DNA from: Acholoe squamosa
Taxonomy: Eukaryota > Annelida > Polychaeta > Phyllodocida > Polynoidae
DNA: 64,000 nucleotides
Reading direction: 5' to 3'
Assembly: GCA_949317995.1 (NCBI GenBank)
Contig: OX439048.1
Coordinates: forward strand, 29,517,495 to 29,581,494
Shown: positions 37,860 to 49,760 of the stretch, piece after piece
Layout of the letters: each line of letters starts with the position of its first letter
Numbering within the stretch: position 1 is the stretch's first letter
Notes under the pieces: model-generated
The model's database searches: none
Told to the model about the DNA's origin: nothing
The model's input: only the letters and a program-made list of their open reading frames with translations
Position numbers and translations under genes: made by a program

Positions 37860-38457
37860 CCGTAATCTCTCGCGTATAAGGCGCATCTTATACGAGAGGT
37901 TTTGGTTCTCCCTGGATCCACAAGGGGGAGATCAAGAGCTTTCTTTTGATATCTTACACTCCCCCTAAGGGAGTGGTCATTATTTATCAACAGGGGGCGG
38001 GTGGTGGGTTTCTGCGCCCCCCTCCTCGACGACAGTCAAAATTTTTTGTGCCCCCCCCCCCAAACCGGAGGCACGGAGAATTTTCGCGCCCCTCTTTGAG
38101 CTATAGTAGCGCGCTGACTTTTTTGCTCAAAAGAGGGTAAATTCTTTTAGCCCCCCCCCCCCTCAAGAGGGGTCAAAATTTTGTTAGCCCCCCTCGGGAG
38201 GGGTCTGACATTTTTATGCCCCCCCCTCAAACCGACTATCCCCCCCTGTTGATAAATAATGACCACTCCCTAAGTCCTCCTGTGACATAGCTGGGTTTAG
38301 GAGGTTCCTGAGTGCCTTAGGTACACAGAGCTTTTTGAATTTTCAAAATCCATCCAGTAGAACAAAAGTTATGAATTTTCAATTTATTTGACTATATTCT
38401 AAAACTCTAGGTGCATCTTATAAACGAGGTGCGCCTTATACGCGGGAGATTACGGTA
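37858..38457. mobile_element. MITE, same GCGTATAAGGCGC family, copy 2, split by another MITE
   Basis: It begins GTACCGTAATCTCTCGCGTA and ends with the inverse, GCGGGAGATTACGGTA. A second, unrelated MITE (37969-38270) is inserted in its middle, so this copy is older. Internal GGCGCATCTTATACGAG and GGTGCGCCTTATACGC words match the family. Confidence 0.8.
37969..38270. mobile_element. PIF/Harbinger-like MITE, copy 1 (nested)
   Basis: Inverted ends GGGAGTGGTCATTATTTATC and the exact inverse are flanked by TAA on both sides, a 3-bp target duplication of the TWA type made by PIF/Harbinger transposases. The interior alternates poly-C blocks with CCCTC..GAGGGG pairs. A close relative with the same TAA duplication lies at 56065-56350. 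Confidence 0.85.
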
Positions 38458-40051
38458 GTGCCACTGACACTTGTCCTACTTTGAAGTTGACAGGTCAAAC
38501 ACATCCTTGGTACATCACTGACTGCTATGTATATGGATGCCATTCTAGCTAAGAGAACCAGGGTCCATATAAATGTGTTCTCACTAGTATTGGCAGCTCT
38601 GTGGGTGTAGTACATGTATATAGGTGGGGGTGGTTGTTGTATTATTATACAAGGGTGGTATGATGGTATATTGGGTTAATACTCATTCAATATAGGAGGG
38701 TATACTATGTGTCCTCAATAACATACCGTACTTTGACTCTCTAAGCAGCCTTTGTCTATACACAGTAGGAACACTTTTTGAAGAAGATGTACAAACCCCT
38801 ATAAATTATAAGAGAACACAACCCCCATGAATATACTTGTACCCCTAGAATGCCAGACAGAATCCTCTTCCGGGTGTGACTGTTAAACAACACGAGTCCA
38901 TGACATGGATGTAGAAAACCACAGCAGCAATCTCTCAAAGCGAACTCTGTCACTTCCTATTCCCCAAAAAACAAGGTAATGCCTACAATTTAGATCAGCA
39001 TGTACCGGGTAGTAGGAAATTACCCTTACTACTAGCTTAGACGTAAATCAATTTCTACTAAAGCCTAAAACGAGCCCCATAAAACAGGCATCTCTTAAAA
39101 TCAAATTGTTGATGGTTGTCGTAGTCTGGTTATAGTCACATGTCAACAAATCTGTAGCACAGAAATTAAAGACCATTCAATATGTATATATAAAAATTAC
39201 AGTGAATTGATCACACAGAAAGATAACCTACTAGTCTATTTCCTGGCTGGCTCGCACGATATCCATAGTAGGGGGCGTGGTCAGCTGAGACAGCTAATCC
39301 CCCAGGTTGTCAAGTCAACCACATGCAGGCAGGTCACTCCAATACATTGTGCACCTCATTTAGACCTAACACTACTAACAGGTGATATTGTATGTAGAAT
39401 GTGTTCATACAGCTAGCCTAGAGACTTAAGATTACATAGGGCTTACATACCGTTGACAGTAAGTTCTTGTTCTGACCACGGACTATGAATACGATCAATG
39501 GGTCAATGCTTATCTCAGCATGAGTCTACTTTATTTTTAAAGAGTTTAACTCATGTGAAGATCATTAATCCTTAGTAGAGACAGTGGATTTATACACAAA
39601 GTAAAACACGTCTTCATGGAAATTAAAGTTAGAATTCATGGGGCATATACCACTTACAACTTATGATTGTCAGATTGATGAAATACATACTTTTTTTTTG
39701 TATATCCATTAGTTATTGATAACTCACATATCGTAGCTCAGGAATAGTCCCATCAAAATGTGATGAATTAAAGTTTAGAATTAAAGAGACCCATAATTAA
39801 AGAGATATACCCTTGAAATAAATCTACCATGATATTGATACAGTAGTCTACCACGCTTTTTACGTATTCATTATCAAATGGAGCATTTATGTTTTTACTT
39901 CATCCATATCACTGTCAGTATCAGTCGACAGTGATCCATCCATCTGGCTGTCTGGGGAGTGGACATATAGGCCATATCAATGCCATATGCTAGATGATCA
40001 TAGCCATAGCAGCCTGAGTAGGGACACAAGTCTTATTGTAAACTAAAATGA
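38458..40051. other. Gene-free stretch
   Basis: No exon was recognised. The last 14 bases (40038-40051) are the left copy of the SINE target duplication. Confidence 0.45.
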
Positions 40052-40238
40052 GTGAGTGAGTAATAGATGTTTAACGACATTTCGACATCTAAGGTCATAT
40101 TCATGGCAAGAACTATATTACACAATTTCACATTAGAATGTGTCAGTGTCCATGCATATGTGCACCACACACATCCGAGGGGATAGGAAAGAGGAGCTAT
40201 AGACCCTTTTAAGTGGGCTAGGGAAGCCCGTAAATTGC
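40052..40238 (+). mobile_element. SINE-like element, AGTGAGTGAGT family, copy 2, with 14-bp target duplication
   Basis: The element is flanked by an exact direct repeat, GTAAACTAAAATGA, at 40038-40051 and 40239-40252. It contains a GTTTAACGACATTTCGACA..AAGGTCATATTCATGGC block and ends with AAGTGGGCTAGGGAAGCCCG. Copy 1 at 28744-28932 is in the opposite orientation. The target duplication length is that of LINE-mediated retroposition. Confidence 0.85.
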
Positions 40239-40901
40239 GTAAACTAAAATGATCACTAGCAGTAACACTGTAATTGTAAACAGTAAAAGCCCAAACAAGG
40301 CAATAATAACGCTTTGCCTTTGGTGTGGCTTCATTTTAACATCTGCTGCCACTGGTGCTACTTCTCTCATTTTTAGCTGTTTACGACCTCAGCTGACAAA
40401 GGCTCAGAGACGGCACAAGTCAAGTCCCCGTTCACAATACCGCTTGATTTATTTAGCAACACTCCTGTCAGTGTGTCCACCAAAAGCGGACCCAGCCCAC
40501 CTCCCTACAAATTCTAATTTCTAGACTAGTACTTAGAGCAAAAGAGGGAAATGGGAAATCAGTTCCCCGGTCTCAAAAAGGCGTGCTCGTGCAGACCGGG
40601 CACTGGTAGTGGTATCCCGTTGAGGTCAAAGGGTCTTAATAAAACATACATCAACGGAACTCCTCTTCGATCAAGGAAAAGCAGTGTTTCGCTGCTGCTT
40701 TTCGGCACAAAGCCAAGGCAAGAGTAATTCTGAGGCCCCGGTGACTGAGGATCGGAGCGAACGTTGTCTCAACCCGGAGGAACAGGGACCACCGCCCACT
40801 CCGGCCGGGAGGAAGCCTGTTTTCTGCGATCGCCATCAGTCTGAGCGGCTGACACTTGTGTTAAAGGATTGTTTAAAGGTTAGGGGAAATTGTCATCTTA
40901 C

Positions 40902-40979
40902 CTTTTCTTTGGTCCGAACCACCCGCTTTTGTATAACTTTGGCAATCGTACCACTCTTAGAAGTCCCACTTTCCGCCAT
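40902..40979 (-). CDS. Amphiphysin/BIN1-like BAR protein, first coding exon
   Basis: On the minus strand ATG at 40979 has an excellent context (AACATGGCGG). It opens 26 codons that end exactly at a strong donor, AAG|GTAAGA, in phase 0. The peptide starts MAESGTSKSG and ends TIAKVIQKRVVRTKEK. This resembles the N-terminal amphipathic helix (H0) of amphiphysin, BIN1 and BIN2, which likewise runs through a xxAKxxQKxxxRxxEK pattern to an EK just before the VLQKLGK segment. As I remember it, human BIN1 has its first exon boundary at the same place. The family bends and tubulates membrane in endocytosis and T-tubules through its N-BAR dimer. No further exon was found to the left in 40.9 kb, so the first intron would be very long. 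Its start codon faces PSMD3 across a shared promoter. Alternative: another protein with a similar short basic helix. Confidence 0.6.
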
Positions 40980-41301
40980 GTTCAGGCCGTACAATCTATC
41001 CTCCCAGACGTGAATCTAGGACGCGCTCTGATTGGTCAAAAAATTTAGCTGACCAAAATTGACATATTTTTTATTTACCTGAAATAAAAAAAAAATTGTT
41101 TATTTCTGAAAACTTTGAATTATGTTTATAAGAATACGTTACAATTCATTGTACAAACTACTCGATTTTAATTTGTTTTGTGTCGAAGTAACAATTTACT
41201 GCGGCGCTGCGTCCGACGGCCATGTTGATGATTTTCCTTGCTCATGCCGGCAAGGAACGTAAGTGACAAAGCTTTGAAACTAATGTTAATCTATATCTAG
41301 G
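40980..41301. promoter_or_regulatory. Shared head-to-head promoter of the amphiphysin-like gene and PSMD3
   Basis: Only 322 bases separate the two divergent start codons. A YY1-like word CCGCCATGTTC overlaps the minus start (about 40973-40983) and a similar CGGCCATGTTG lies at 41218-41228. An inverted CCAAT box (GATTGG, about 41029-41034) suits the minus gene. There is no clear TATA box. CpG words cluster at 41195-41260 and inside the first minus exon and intron (40560-40860). Two short upstream frames precede the PSMD3 start, from ATGs at 41222 and 41244, the second closing just before it. They matter only if transcription starts upstream of 41222. Confidence 0.6.
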
Positions 41302-44264
41302 ATGAAACGCGATACGTTAAACGGAACTACTGCAATGAAGGAATCCAAGAAAACCAAAATGGCTAAGAAAGAGCCAATGGATGTTGAGATGAAGGACCCC
41401 GAAAAGGAGACTTCTGACACAAACGGCAACAATGAAGAACCCAAGAAAGACGCAGATGTCTTGACGTTAGAAGGTAAATAAACAAGCTGTTTGAGCTAAA
41501 ACTTAAGACGCAGTATACATTTATGCATGACCAACTGAATGAGATGGATTCTATAATTTATCATAGCACAAACTGAACCAAAAATCCCGTGTCCAATGGC
41601 TAAATTTCCCCTGTTTCCCCCTGCTCTACTTTGCTGAATCATGGCTTAAAATTCTGCTGTCACTATGACTGACACAGGATGTGTATTCAGTCAGAGTAAG
41701 TGACAGCTTCGCTAAATCATGTCCACCAGATAACATAAGCCTTGCATGTTATTTCTTGATATCATATGTAATAGATAACACATTTCCTTCTTTATACAGT
41801 GATGCCACATTTCCTGGTCTACCAGGAATTCCTGGTTTTCATTGCAAGATACCTGTATTAAATTGTTAAATTCCTGGGAAAATGTGTCCAAAAGTCGAGT
41901 TTTCCTGTTTTTTGTTGGCTAGTGAGTGGCATCTCTGTTTATATGTGGTCGTGATTCAAACAAATGCCATAATTATTAAGGTATTCCAGGCAGTATTCTT
42001 GAAGACGACAAATCACCACTGCAACCCGTTGCATTGCTACACTGGGCCTCTGTGCTGTTATTTGTAGTTATGGCGATGTCACAGGCGGCATGTGACGTCA
42101 CAATGACGTCCCCCATTATCGTGGGGGAAAGATCGCGATGCCTTTCTGCTGCTCACGCAAAAGAAAAATGTGGATTATGACCAAATCAAGTTGTTTACCA
42201 CACTTATTTTAGGAAAGTTAGAAGGAGGGGCATTGGTTTCTCGATTCATCTGCAATATTTTAGCAATCAACAAGCTAGCTAAAAAAGAAAGCAGGGTTTT
42301 CTCCTGCCGGGCAGCTACAGCAATGTTATCTTTACCCCACGATAATGGCGGCGTGACAGCGCCCTCTACATTTCCGTCTCGTCTTAAAGAATAGTAAAAG
42401 ACTAGTAAGGACTATTCACATCATAATTATAATAATAGTGACACTTACCAAGTTGGACTCCCAAGTTTCCCTAATGATAAGGCTAATTTAAGATCTAAAT
42501 ATTTAACGCGATGAAGCCACGTTTCTGCTACCAGGTTATGGCTGGGCCGCACAAGCCGCACAGGTGTGGCATGCCTTTGTCTGCATTATTTTCATAGAAT
42601 ATGCCATAGCTAAGGAGAAATTGGACGAAATTTACACCTTGTCAAGTCATCGTTTTTGGGGTATAGCTTCTGTTTCCTCTCTCCTATTCTCTCGCCGAGA
42701 TGCAGAGAAAAGATTATAAACTCTCAGGATTTTCAATCTGAGGCCAGCAGGCTCCCTATGTTGACCATTCAGCAAGGTCTGGTTAGGCATTTGCCGCTGG
42801 TTGTTCATTCTCAGGATGTACAATCTGAGGCCAGCAATCGTTTGAATGGGTAGGAGCCGCGGTGTTGACAGAAAGAGTGAGGGGGAGGGCAGGGATATTG
42901 CTAGATTTTTTTGAAATGGGACAATGGCACACCTCTGGATAAAATAATGCGCCATTTAAAGAAGTTATGGGCCATTTAGCTCCAACTACATGCCCCTCAT
43001 CTCAAGATTAGGGGATTAGATTATTGAAAACGACTTTACATTAATAGGGTTGTGCGAATGGCTTGGTCCCTGCACACCTCAAGATACAGGTTCACAACCT
43101 GCGTTCCAACTCTTTTAAAAGTACCTCATTTCCATGGATTTCAATACTAAAAAGGACCCCTTTTTGTGGAAATACATTGACTATTTGAGGCACCACTGTG
43201 AGCTACAAAAAGGGAGATCCCTTAAGCTAAATGAAGTATCCATATTTCCAATTCCACAGAACCCTTAAAAGTACCCCCTTTTCTCTACTCAATGGAGTTA
43301 ATGTGGAAAAGGGCCCATTTTTTATTGAGTCCAGGGACATTGGAATTAAGTGGAAAATTACCCTGACTTCATTCTTTTTGGGAACACAGGTTGTGTAGTA
43401 TGGAAAGTGCAGGGACTGGTGAGACTCTCCAATTACGAGAGATGGTGTATGATTTATATTAATGTATTTCAATCAAATCTGCAAAACTTGATGGGATTTT
43501 CTTAGAGTTTCCTCAGCAGATAAACGTGATTTGTAGAGAACATTTTTTTCACATTTATATTTGGGGAAAGTTGTCTTTTTAGTTTATCTTAACAGCATGT
43601 ACATGACTGTTTTCCTGATGTTTCTAGCTTTCCAACGATATATAACACTTCATATATGGATTCTCCTCTTGTGTTTATGGAGGGAAGATTTTCTTTTGAA
43701 TGGATCTAATGATGAATGATGCGCCAATGGGCGCATTTTTATGCATTTTAATGCGCCATTTTGCATTAAAATGCGTGTATTGCGCGGTGCGCGGCCCACG
43801 CAATATCCCTGGGAGGGTTCCGCCCGAGCTGTCCGCCACTGCGTTCATTCCATTGGAACAATGGAAACAGTGTACCCTATAAGGCGCGTCTTATAGGCCA
43901 AACAAAATGCTGCTGGGTCTTATACGTGGGAGGTAAATTGCCTTGAGTTTGGGGTGCGCCTTATAGGGGGGGTATTTTTACTATAGAACATTACTAAATT
44001 GACAAAAATCAACCCTCAGGGGGGCGCCTTATATGTGAAACAGGCCCCCTGTGAGTTGGGGGGGCGCCTTATATGCGAGCTGCGCCTTATACGCGGGAGA
44101 TTAGGGTAGTAGGTAACAGTACTATTATCAGGCCTACTCTATACTTAACTTTACCTATAGATCTAGGCTTATGGGAAGTTATGAGATTGATATATAAAGA
44201 GGATTGTTTTGGAATATCTATATGCAATACCCCCTCTTAGGAAAGGGAGCAGTTTTTATATACA

Positions 44265-44353
<89 letters not shown>

Positions 44354-47300
44354 GCCAAGACACAGTTTGATCAGAAGTCACCGGTGATTGGTGGACAAAA
44401 AAGTCCCTTTCTGAAAACATACCAAGGTATTACACTTAGCTCAGTCTTGTCAAATATCAGAGATACCACCCAATGTGCTCTCGAAAAGATAATTCTCAAT
44501 TTGAGAACTGGAATTTCATTTAATCTTTTAGCTTGATCTTTATTGGATTTGAGCCAAGTTGTTTCATTGATAAATTTGACTACTACCGTAAACTCCTGCG
44601 TATAAGACGCGTCCTCTACGCCAAACAAATGCCTTGTGCGTCTTATAGGATGTACTGAAATTGGGGGTGCGTCTTATACGAGGGGTAATTTTACTATAGA
44701 AATGTATTGAATTTACAAATATCAGCATTAAAATGTGCGTCTTATACGCGAAAATGCTCCTGCTGAGTTTGGGGTGCGTCTTATACGCGCAACGCATCTT
44801 CTACGCGGGCGATTACGGTATTAGTATATTATCTGTTTTCAAACATGGGTAATATAGAATATGAACGCGTTGTGTGCATGTTACTATTAGTTGTAATATA
44901 AATAAAATGTATCCAAGTATATTTAGCCGGATGTTTATTACATCTTTCAGATGTCAGAGAACAAGTTAGGCATATTGAAAAAGGTGTTTCTGCAAAAGAA
45001 CCTCGCTTCATATCTCGATCACTGAGAGCCATTGTTGCCATCCGACGAAAGCTGAACAACAATGTATTGCGAAAAGCTTTGAATGGATACTTTGGTACAG
45101 CCACTGCCAAAGACCCACTGCTTGCATATCTAGGAGAGGTAAGAATGGTATTGAATTATTCCAATGAAATTTTAGCAATAAAGATCCAGCTTTTTCTAGA
45201 CTGAAATAAGGAAGGATGGGCCTCATTTGAAGAACATTGCCATCCCGACCCTGAGGCTAATTTTAGAATAATAAGTGGCATCAAGAGAAACGTTCAATTG
45301 GACAAAATAGCGCCAAGGGTCTTTCACCTAGTGGTAACCAATACAGCAGTCGATACATAAAGTGAACCAACGGGAATATTTTGAGCAGCATTAAATTTAA
45401 AAGCAAGTTTATAGACTTATTAAAATACATGTATGTAATATCTGCTGTGCTTCCTTATCCATAGGAGATGGAGACAGAGAACCAGACAAACTTCCGTCCG
45501 CGGACTGCCAAACAATTATTGCAGCCCCTGCTCCCCGAGGTGGACACCTACCTCCACCTACTCCTAATCATCTATCTGATAGACCAGAAGAGGCACGATG
45601 AGGTAAGTAATGGGGAAACTTACCTCCTAACACTCAGTTTATAAAAAAAAGAATTGTGTCCGACAGTAAATGCTATCGATGGCTAGTCTGAAAATGAAAT
45701 TCACGTTAGAAAGTCTTTGAAATTACTGAAAATGATACAACATGAGGACAAAAGATCCGATTAGACTCCTTTTTTTTTTCATCTAATGTGGTAGGCTTAG
45801 AAAATTAAATGATCTGTTATACCATTCAGTGTACTGTTTTATCTATCAATACAGGCTGTGAAATGCTCAGATCAACTAATGGAGAAAATCACAAGTCTAA
45901 ACCGACGTACCCTAGATATAATTAGCGCCAAGTGCTACTTCTACCACGCCCGTGCTTATGAACTAACGAATCAACTAGATAAAATCAGACCGTGAGTATA
46001 AAACATTTCAAGATAAAACTTTATTCTGGCTCTGGGCGAAATAGATCAGGTGTTGGTGATACTCTGCAAAATACTTAATTTTATTAACAATATCACATTT
46101 ATCTATATGTGAAATATAATGTAACATCTGCAATAATTATAATCGTCTTGCTGTAAGCATTGTGGCAATAACTTCAATATTCAGCATAAGTCATGTTGTG
46201 ACTCATTTGGGTAAGAAGTTGTCCATTGAAAATTATCAATTAACCAATATCAATATATCATAATTTCAGGTTCCTCCACTCACGGTTGAGAACAAGTACA
46301 TTGCGGTCCGACTATGAGGGCCAGGCATCGCTGCTGAACCTTCTATTGAGGAACTACCTTCTTTATGATCTCTACGACCAAGCTGACAAACTTGTCTCTA
46401 AGTCGACCTTCCCAGAGTCTGCCTCCAACAACGAATGGGCACGATTCCTTTACTATCTAGGTACCAACTTTGAGTCACATTTGTGGTATTGTTTTGTTGA
46501 AGAGAAATTAAAGGTTGCAAAGTTAACGAGTATTTGGGGGCACAACAGAAAAGGCAAATGTAACATTTGGGATTCAAATACAGGATATCATCATCTCTTA
46601 TTTCAGAGATGTCAGACCCTCAGAGGTTCATCTACTTTCAGAGGTTCAAAGGCCCCTCAAATTTGAACTTAGTGCAGTTTCATATGTTGAGAAAATCCTT
46701 CCACTTGTGAAGTGTTCTAAACACCCAACTCCCTTATCTAAAAAGCTTGTGTTTGATTTTAGAGACTATTAATACAGTAAGTTCTCACTTTATAGCTAAA
46801 GATGATTGAATCTTATGTATTACCATTTTATCCCACAGGCCGGATTAAAGCTGTTCAGCTAGAGTATTCCGAGGCTCACAAGAACCTTGTGCAAGCCATT
46901 CGTAAAGCACCCCAACACACAGCAGTAGGCTTCAAGCAAACGGTAAGATATGGTGCTCATGCAATTTTGAGAAAGCACTTGTCTACTTTGGTCTTTTGCA
47001 AAGAAATACTTTTAAAGAAAGAAATCTGATAGAATAATTCGTGCTAATATTTGTAAACTTCACCCTCAGCTACTATCTTATGGAGCCAAATTTTCTTTTT
47101 GTTATATTGTATGCTTCCATTTACAGGTACAAAAGTTGGCCATCACAGTAGAGTTATTGCTAGGAGACATTCCAGACCGTGCCGTCTTCCGCCAGCCCAT
47201 GCTACGGAAAACGTTGGCGCCTTACTTCCAGCTCACTCAGGGTGAGTTTCACAATTATTGAAAATCATAAAAGAATTCATAAAAAAAAATGACATTGATA

Positions 47301-49052
47301 ACGCTGATGAGCAATTCAGAGAAGGAGCATATTCTAACCTAAGTTTTGTATAGTCTGTGAAACTGTTTATCAAAACAGTAATTAGTAGCAACCTTATCAT
47401 TTCTTTTTGCAGCGGTAAGAGATGGACAACTGGCAAAATTCAACAAAGTTCTCGAGGCCTTTGAAGACAAGTTTGTAGCTGAGGGGACCTACACACTCAT
47501 CATTCGCCTTCGGCACAACGTCATCAAAACCGGAGTGCGCATGATCAACCTCTCTTACTCACGGATCTCACTCACAGACGTGGCGCAGAAGCTGCTTATG
47601 GACAGTCCAGAAGATGCTGAGTACATTGTGGCTAAGGTACTTGTTTGATTCAGAATTATCTAATTCAGTTTAGGCATATTTTTAAGATAAAGCTGGCAAC
47701 CGTTTACATGCTACTTAGTGCCTTAAAAATGTGTAAAACAGGTATGATTTAAAAGTTCTCAAGAGGCCTAGGTGACTGTACGGTCTCTCTGACCTCAAGT
47801 TGAAACATATAAACACGGTTTTATATGGTATGGAATATACTAAGGAATGAAAACCTATTAAACCCCAGACTTACCTTGTAGATCGTACATAAGTCAGGTT
47901 AGGGTTTATGCTTCATACAATTCTATTCTACAAAAGAGGTTCTTTAACAATTATTGTGTCTATCTTCTAGTCTATCCGAGATGGTGTGATTGAAGCAACA
48001 ATAGACCATGAGAACGGCTATGTACAGAGTAAGGAGAACACGGACATCTACAGTACACGCGAGCCAATGGCTGCCTTCCACCAACGTATCACCTTCTGTC
48101 ACGACGTCCACAACAGTTCCATCAAGGTACATGAATAGAATTTTACTGACAGTGTTCTATGAGTATGAGTGTCCACACCCTTATGCCATTTTACAACTGT
48201 ACAGTAAGTGGTTAGACGGGATGAGTTTTAAGAAGGCCGGAGATAAGAGATAACATGAGGGTCCATTTGAGGCCCCCTTCTACTTACTCCTACCATCATC
48301 TCCCGCATTTAAGGCTCGTCTTGCATAAGACTCCATTTCTTCTTATTAAGGGCCGGTCAGACTGGTCGTAGAATATCTACTGGTCGTAGAATATCTCACA
48401 ATTTTCCCACAATTTCCAAAGTTGTACATACCAAACTTTCATGATTTTAAAATCGTGAGATTTTGGCCGATTTTTGGAGTCGTAGGACTATGCCACACTA
48501 TGATTTTTTCTCCGATTTTCCGACCAAAAAATCACATACTTCTTATCTTCCTACGACCAGTCTGACCGGCCCTTTAGTTATAGAGACAAACATTTTACAG
48601 TAAAGAAAGATGACATGAATTACTAGTATAGCATTTGGTTGTTCATGCGATATATGCTGGATATAACATTTTCAACAATTTTGTTTGTAGGCTATGCGTT
48701 TCCCACCAAAGTCCTACAACAAGGATTTGGAATCAGCAGAGGTAAGGAAATATTGCAGATAAATCAATTCTCTTAGCAATTCAAGAAGTAGAAATGACAA
48801 ATCTTACTTAAAATTTAACATGATTTAACTTCTTAGCATTAAGTTTGCTGGTTTAGATATTTAAGTAATACCACCACAGTCCTATTGCAAAAACTGTCTT
48901 GTCACAGACAAAAATGTTATCTAACCGGAGTATTCATAAAAGCAGAATATTACAATGCATCTTCTCCATTACAGGATCGGCGAGAGCGAGAACAACAGGA
49001 ACTTGAAAGTGCAAAAGAGATAGCTGATGAAGATTTCGATGGATTCCCTTGA
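41302..49052 (+). CDS. PSMD3: 26S proteasome non-ATPase regulatory subunit 3 (Rpn3), 11 coding exons, complete
   Basis: Exons: 41302-41473, 44951-45138, 45465-45602, 45855-45991, 46270-46460, 46839-46942, 47127-47241, 47413-47636, 47971-48126, 48691-48741 and 48975-49052. All joins keep frame with GT-AG borders and give 517 residues against 534 in human. PSMD3/Rpn3 is a PCI-domain scaffold subunit of the proteasome lid, acting in degradation of ubiquitinated proteins in nucleus and cytosol. Recognisable segments, by residue: a charged Lys/Glu-rich start (1-57); [13 protein letters not shown] (exon 2); AKCYYYHAR-like [12 protein letters not shown] (exon 4); [10 protein letters not shown] and [10 protein letters not shown] (exon 5); [14 protein letters not shown] (exon 6); a PCI region across exons 7-9 with [34 protein letters not shown] (exon 9); [16 protein letters not shown] (exon 10); an acidic tail ending [11 protein letters not shown] at 41302 has A at -3 and is the first in frame after a stop. 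The conserved sequence shows no break. Intron 1 (3.5 kb) holds several transposons; the others are 0.2-0.6 kb. Confidence 0.97.
43064..43419. mobile_element. MITE with GGTCCCTGCAC terminal repeats, copy 2, in PSMD3 intron 1
   Basis: Ends GGTCCCTGCAC and GTGCAGGGACTGG are inverted complements. It shares ends and the CCAGGGACATTGGAA word with the 29035-29509 element. Internal degenerate repeats of AAAAGTACC..TTTCC type are present. Non-coding. Confidence 0.7.
43866..44110. mobile_element. MITE, GCGTCTTATACG family, diverged copy in PSMD3 intron 1
   Basis: It carries the family's internal words (CTTATAGGCCAAACAAAATG, TTTGGGGTGCGCCTTATA, GGGGGGCGCCTTATATG) and ends TACGCGGGAGATTAGGGTAG. The left end is eroded. 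Internal order matches the 37617 and 44583 copies. Confidence 0.7.
44267..44343. repeat. (TA)n microsatellite in PSMD3 intron 1
   Basis: A perfect TA dinucleotide run of about 76 bases between CAATG and CACACATATAG. Confidence 0.95.
44583..44821. mobile_element. MITE, CTACCGTAAACTCCTGCG family, well-preserved copy in PSMD3 intron 1
   Basis: Left end CTACCGTAAACTCCTGCG, right end CGCGGGCGATTACGGTA. The interior aligns in order with 37617-37859, including GTCCTCTACGCCAAACAAAT and GGGGTGCGTCTTATACG. It lies only 130 bases upstream of PSMD3 exon 2. Confidence 0.85.
48350..48572. mobile_element. MITE with GGGCCGGTCAGACTGGTCG terminal repeats, in PSMD3 intron 9
   Basis: A 23-base left end beginning GGGCCGGTCAGACTGGTCG is matched perfectly by its inverse at the right end. 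The interior has further symmetric words (AAATCGTGAGATTTTGGCCG and inverse-like CGGAAAATCGG). Flanks TTAA and TTTA could be a mutated TTAA duplication. It is an intact-looking 223-bp element, so insertion may be recent. Confidence 0.85.
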
Positions 49053-49754
49053 AGGGTGCTTTGCTGTAGAAACAATGACAGAATCCTAGGGTTATATACA
49101 TAATATACAACTGTGACAGGGACAACAGAGGGGGGGGGGAGGGTGCGACAACGTAACTTGAAGGGCTGGATACACCACTGCAGCCTGTTCAACACTCTTG
49201 TTTCTGTCGGCTCGGTATGCAAAGAAGTACATATTGCTTGCAGCGTCAGACGTTCAGTACAAAACCCATACTCCATTCTTTTCTTATAACCAGCTTGTCG
49301 AACTCTGCCTCAACAACAACTAACATCACCAAGTTTATAGAAATGGCAGGATTTTCTTGAGATTTCATATTATGCACATCTTTAGTGCCGGTAGTATTGA
49401 CTTTTGTAATAATTGCCAAAGGTCTTGGTGTGGGCAGACTGCGGTGTGGCACTCAGCTTGATATCGGGGAATAGGGAAAAAACACTCATTCTTAATAGGG
49501 GAATTAAGAATGAGCAATAATGGACTGTCAGGTACTCCTGGAGGAAAGAAAGCAAATTGTTGAAAGTTCTGAGAAAATATCCTGAACTTAGGATGTATCT
49601 CCCAATAGAGATGATTATAAAATGTCTAGAAAATGCCTTCTCTCAGACTTTGACATTGCACATGGTACATTTGGCTATCAAATTATGATCGCTGTATATC
49701 AAACCTGTCAGTGTACCCAAGTTTAACAACATAACTTTCCACTTGTATACTTCG

Positions 49755-49760
49755 AATAAA
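49755..49760 (+). terminator. PSMD3 polyadenylation signal
   Basis: The first canonical AATAAA after the PSMD3 stop codon, giving a 3' UTR of about 0.7 kb. Another AATAAA follows at about 50506-50511 and could give a longer transcript. Confidence 0.6.

Noticed and set aside
41259..41300. A possible 42-base intron (AAC|GTAAGTGAC ... ATATCTAG|GATG) just before the PSMD3 start codon
   Set aside because: Too short for a normal animal intron, and splicing it would not put an upstream ATG in frame with the PSMD3 coding sequence. The start at 41302 stands without it.
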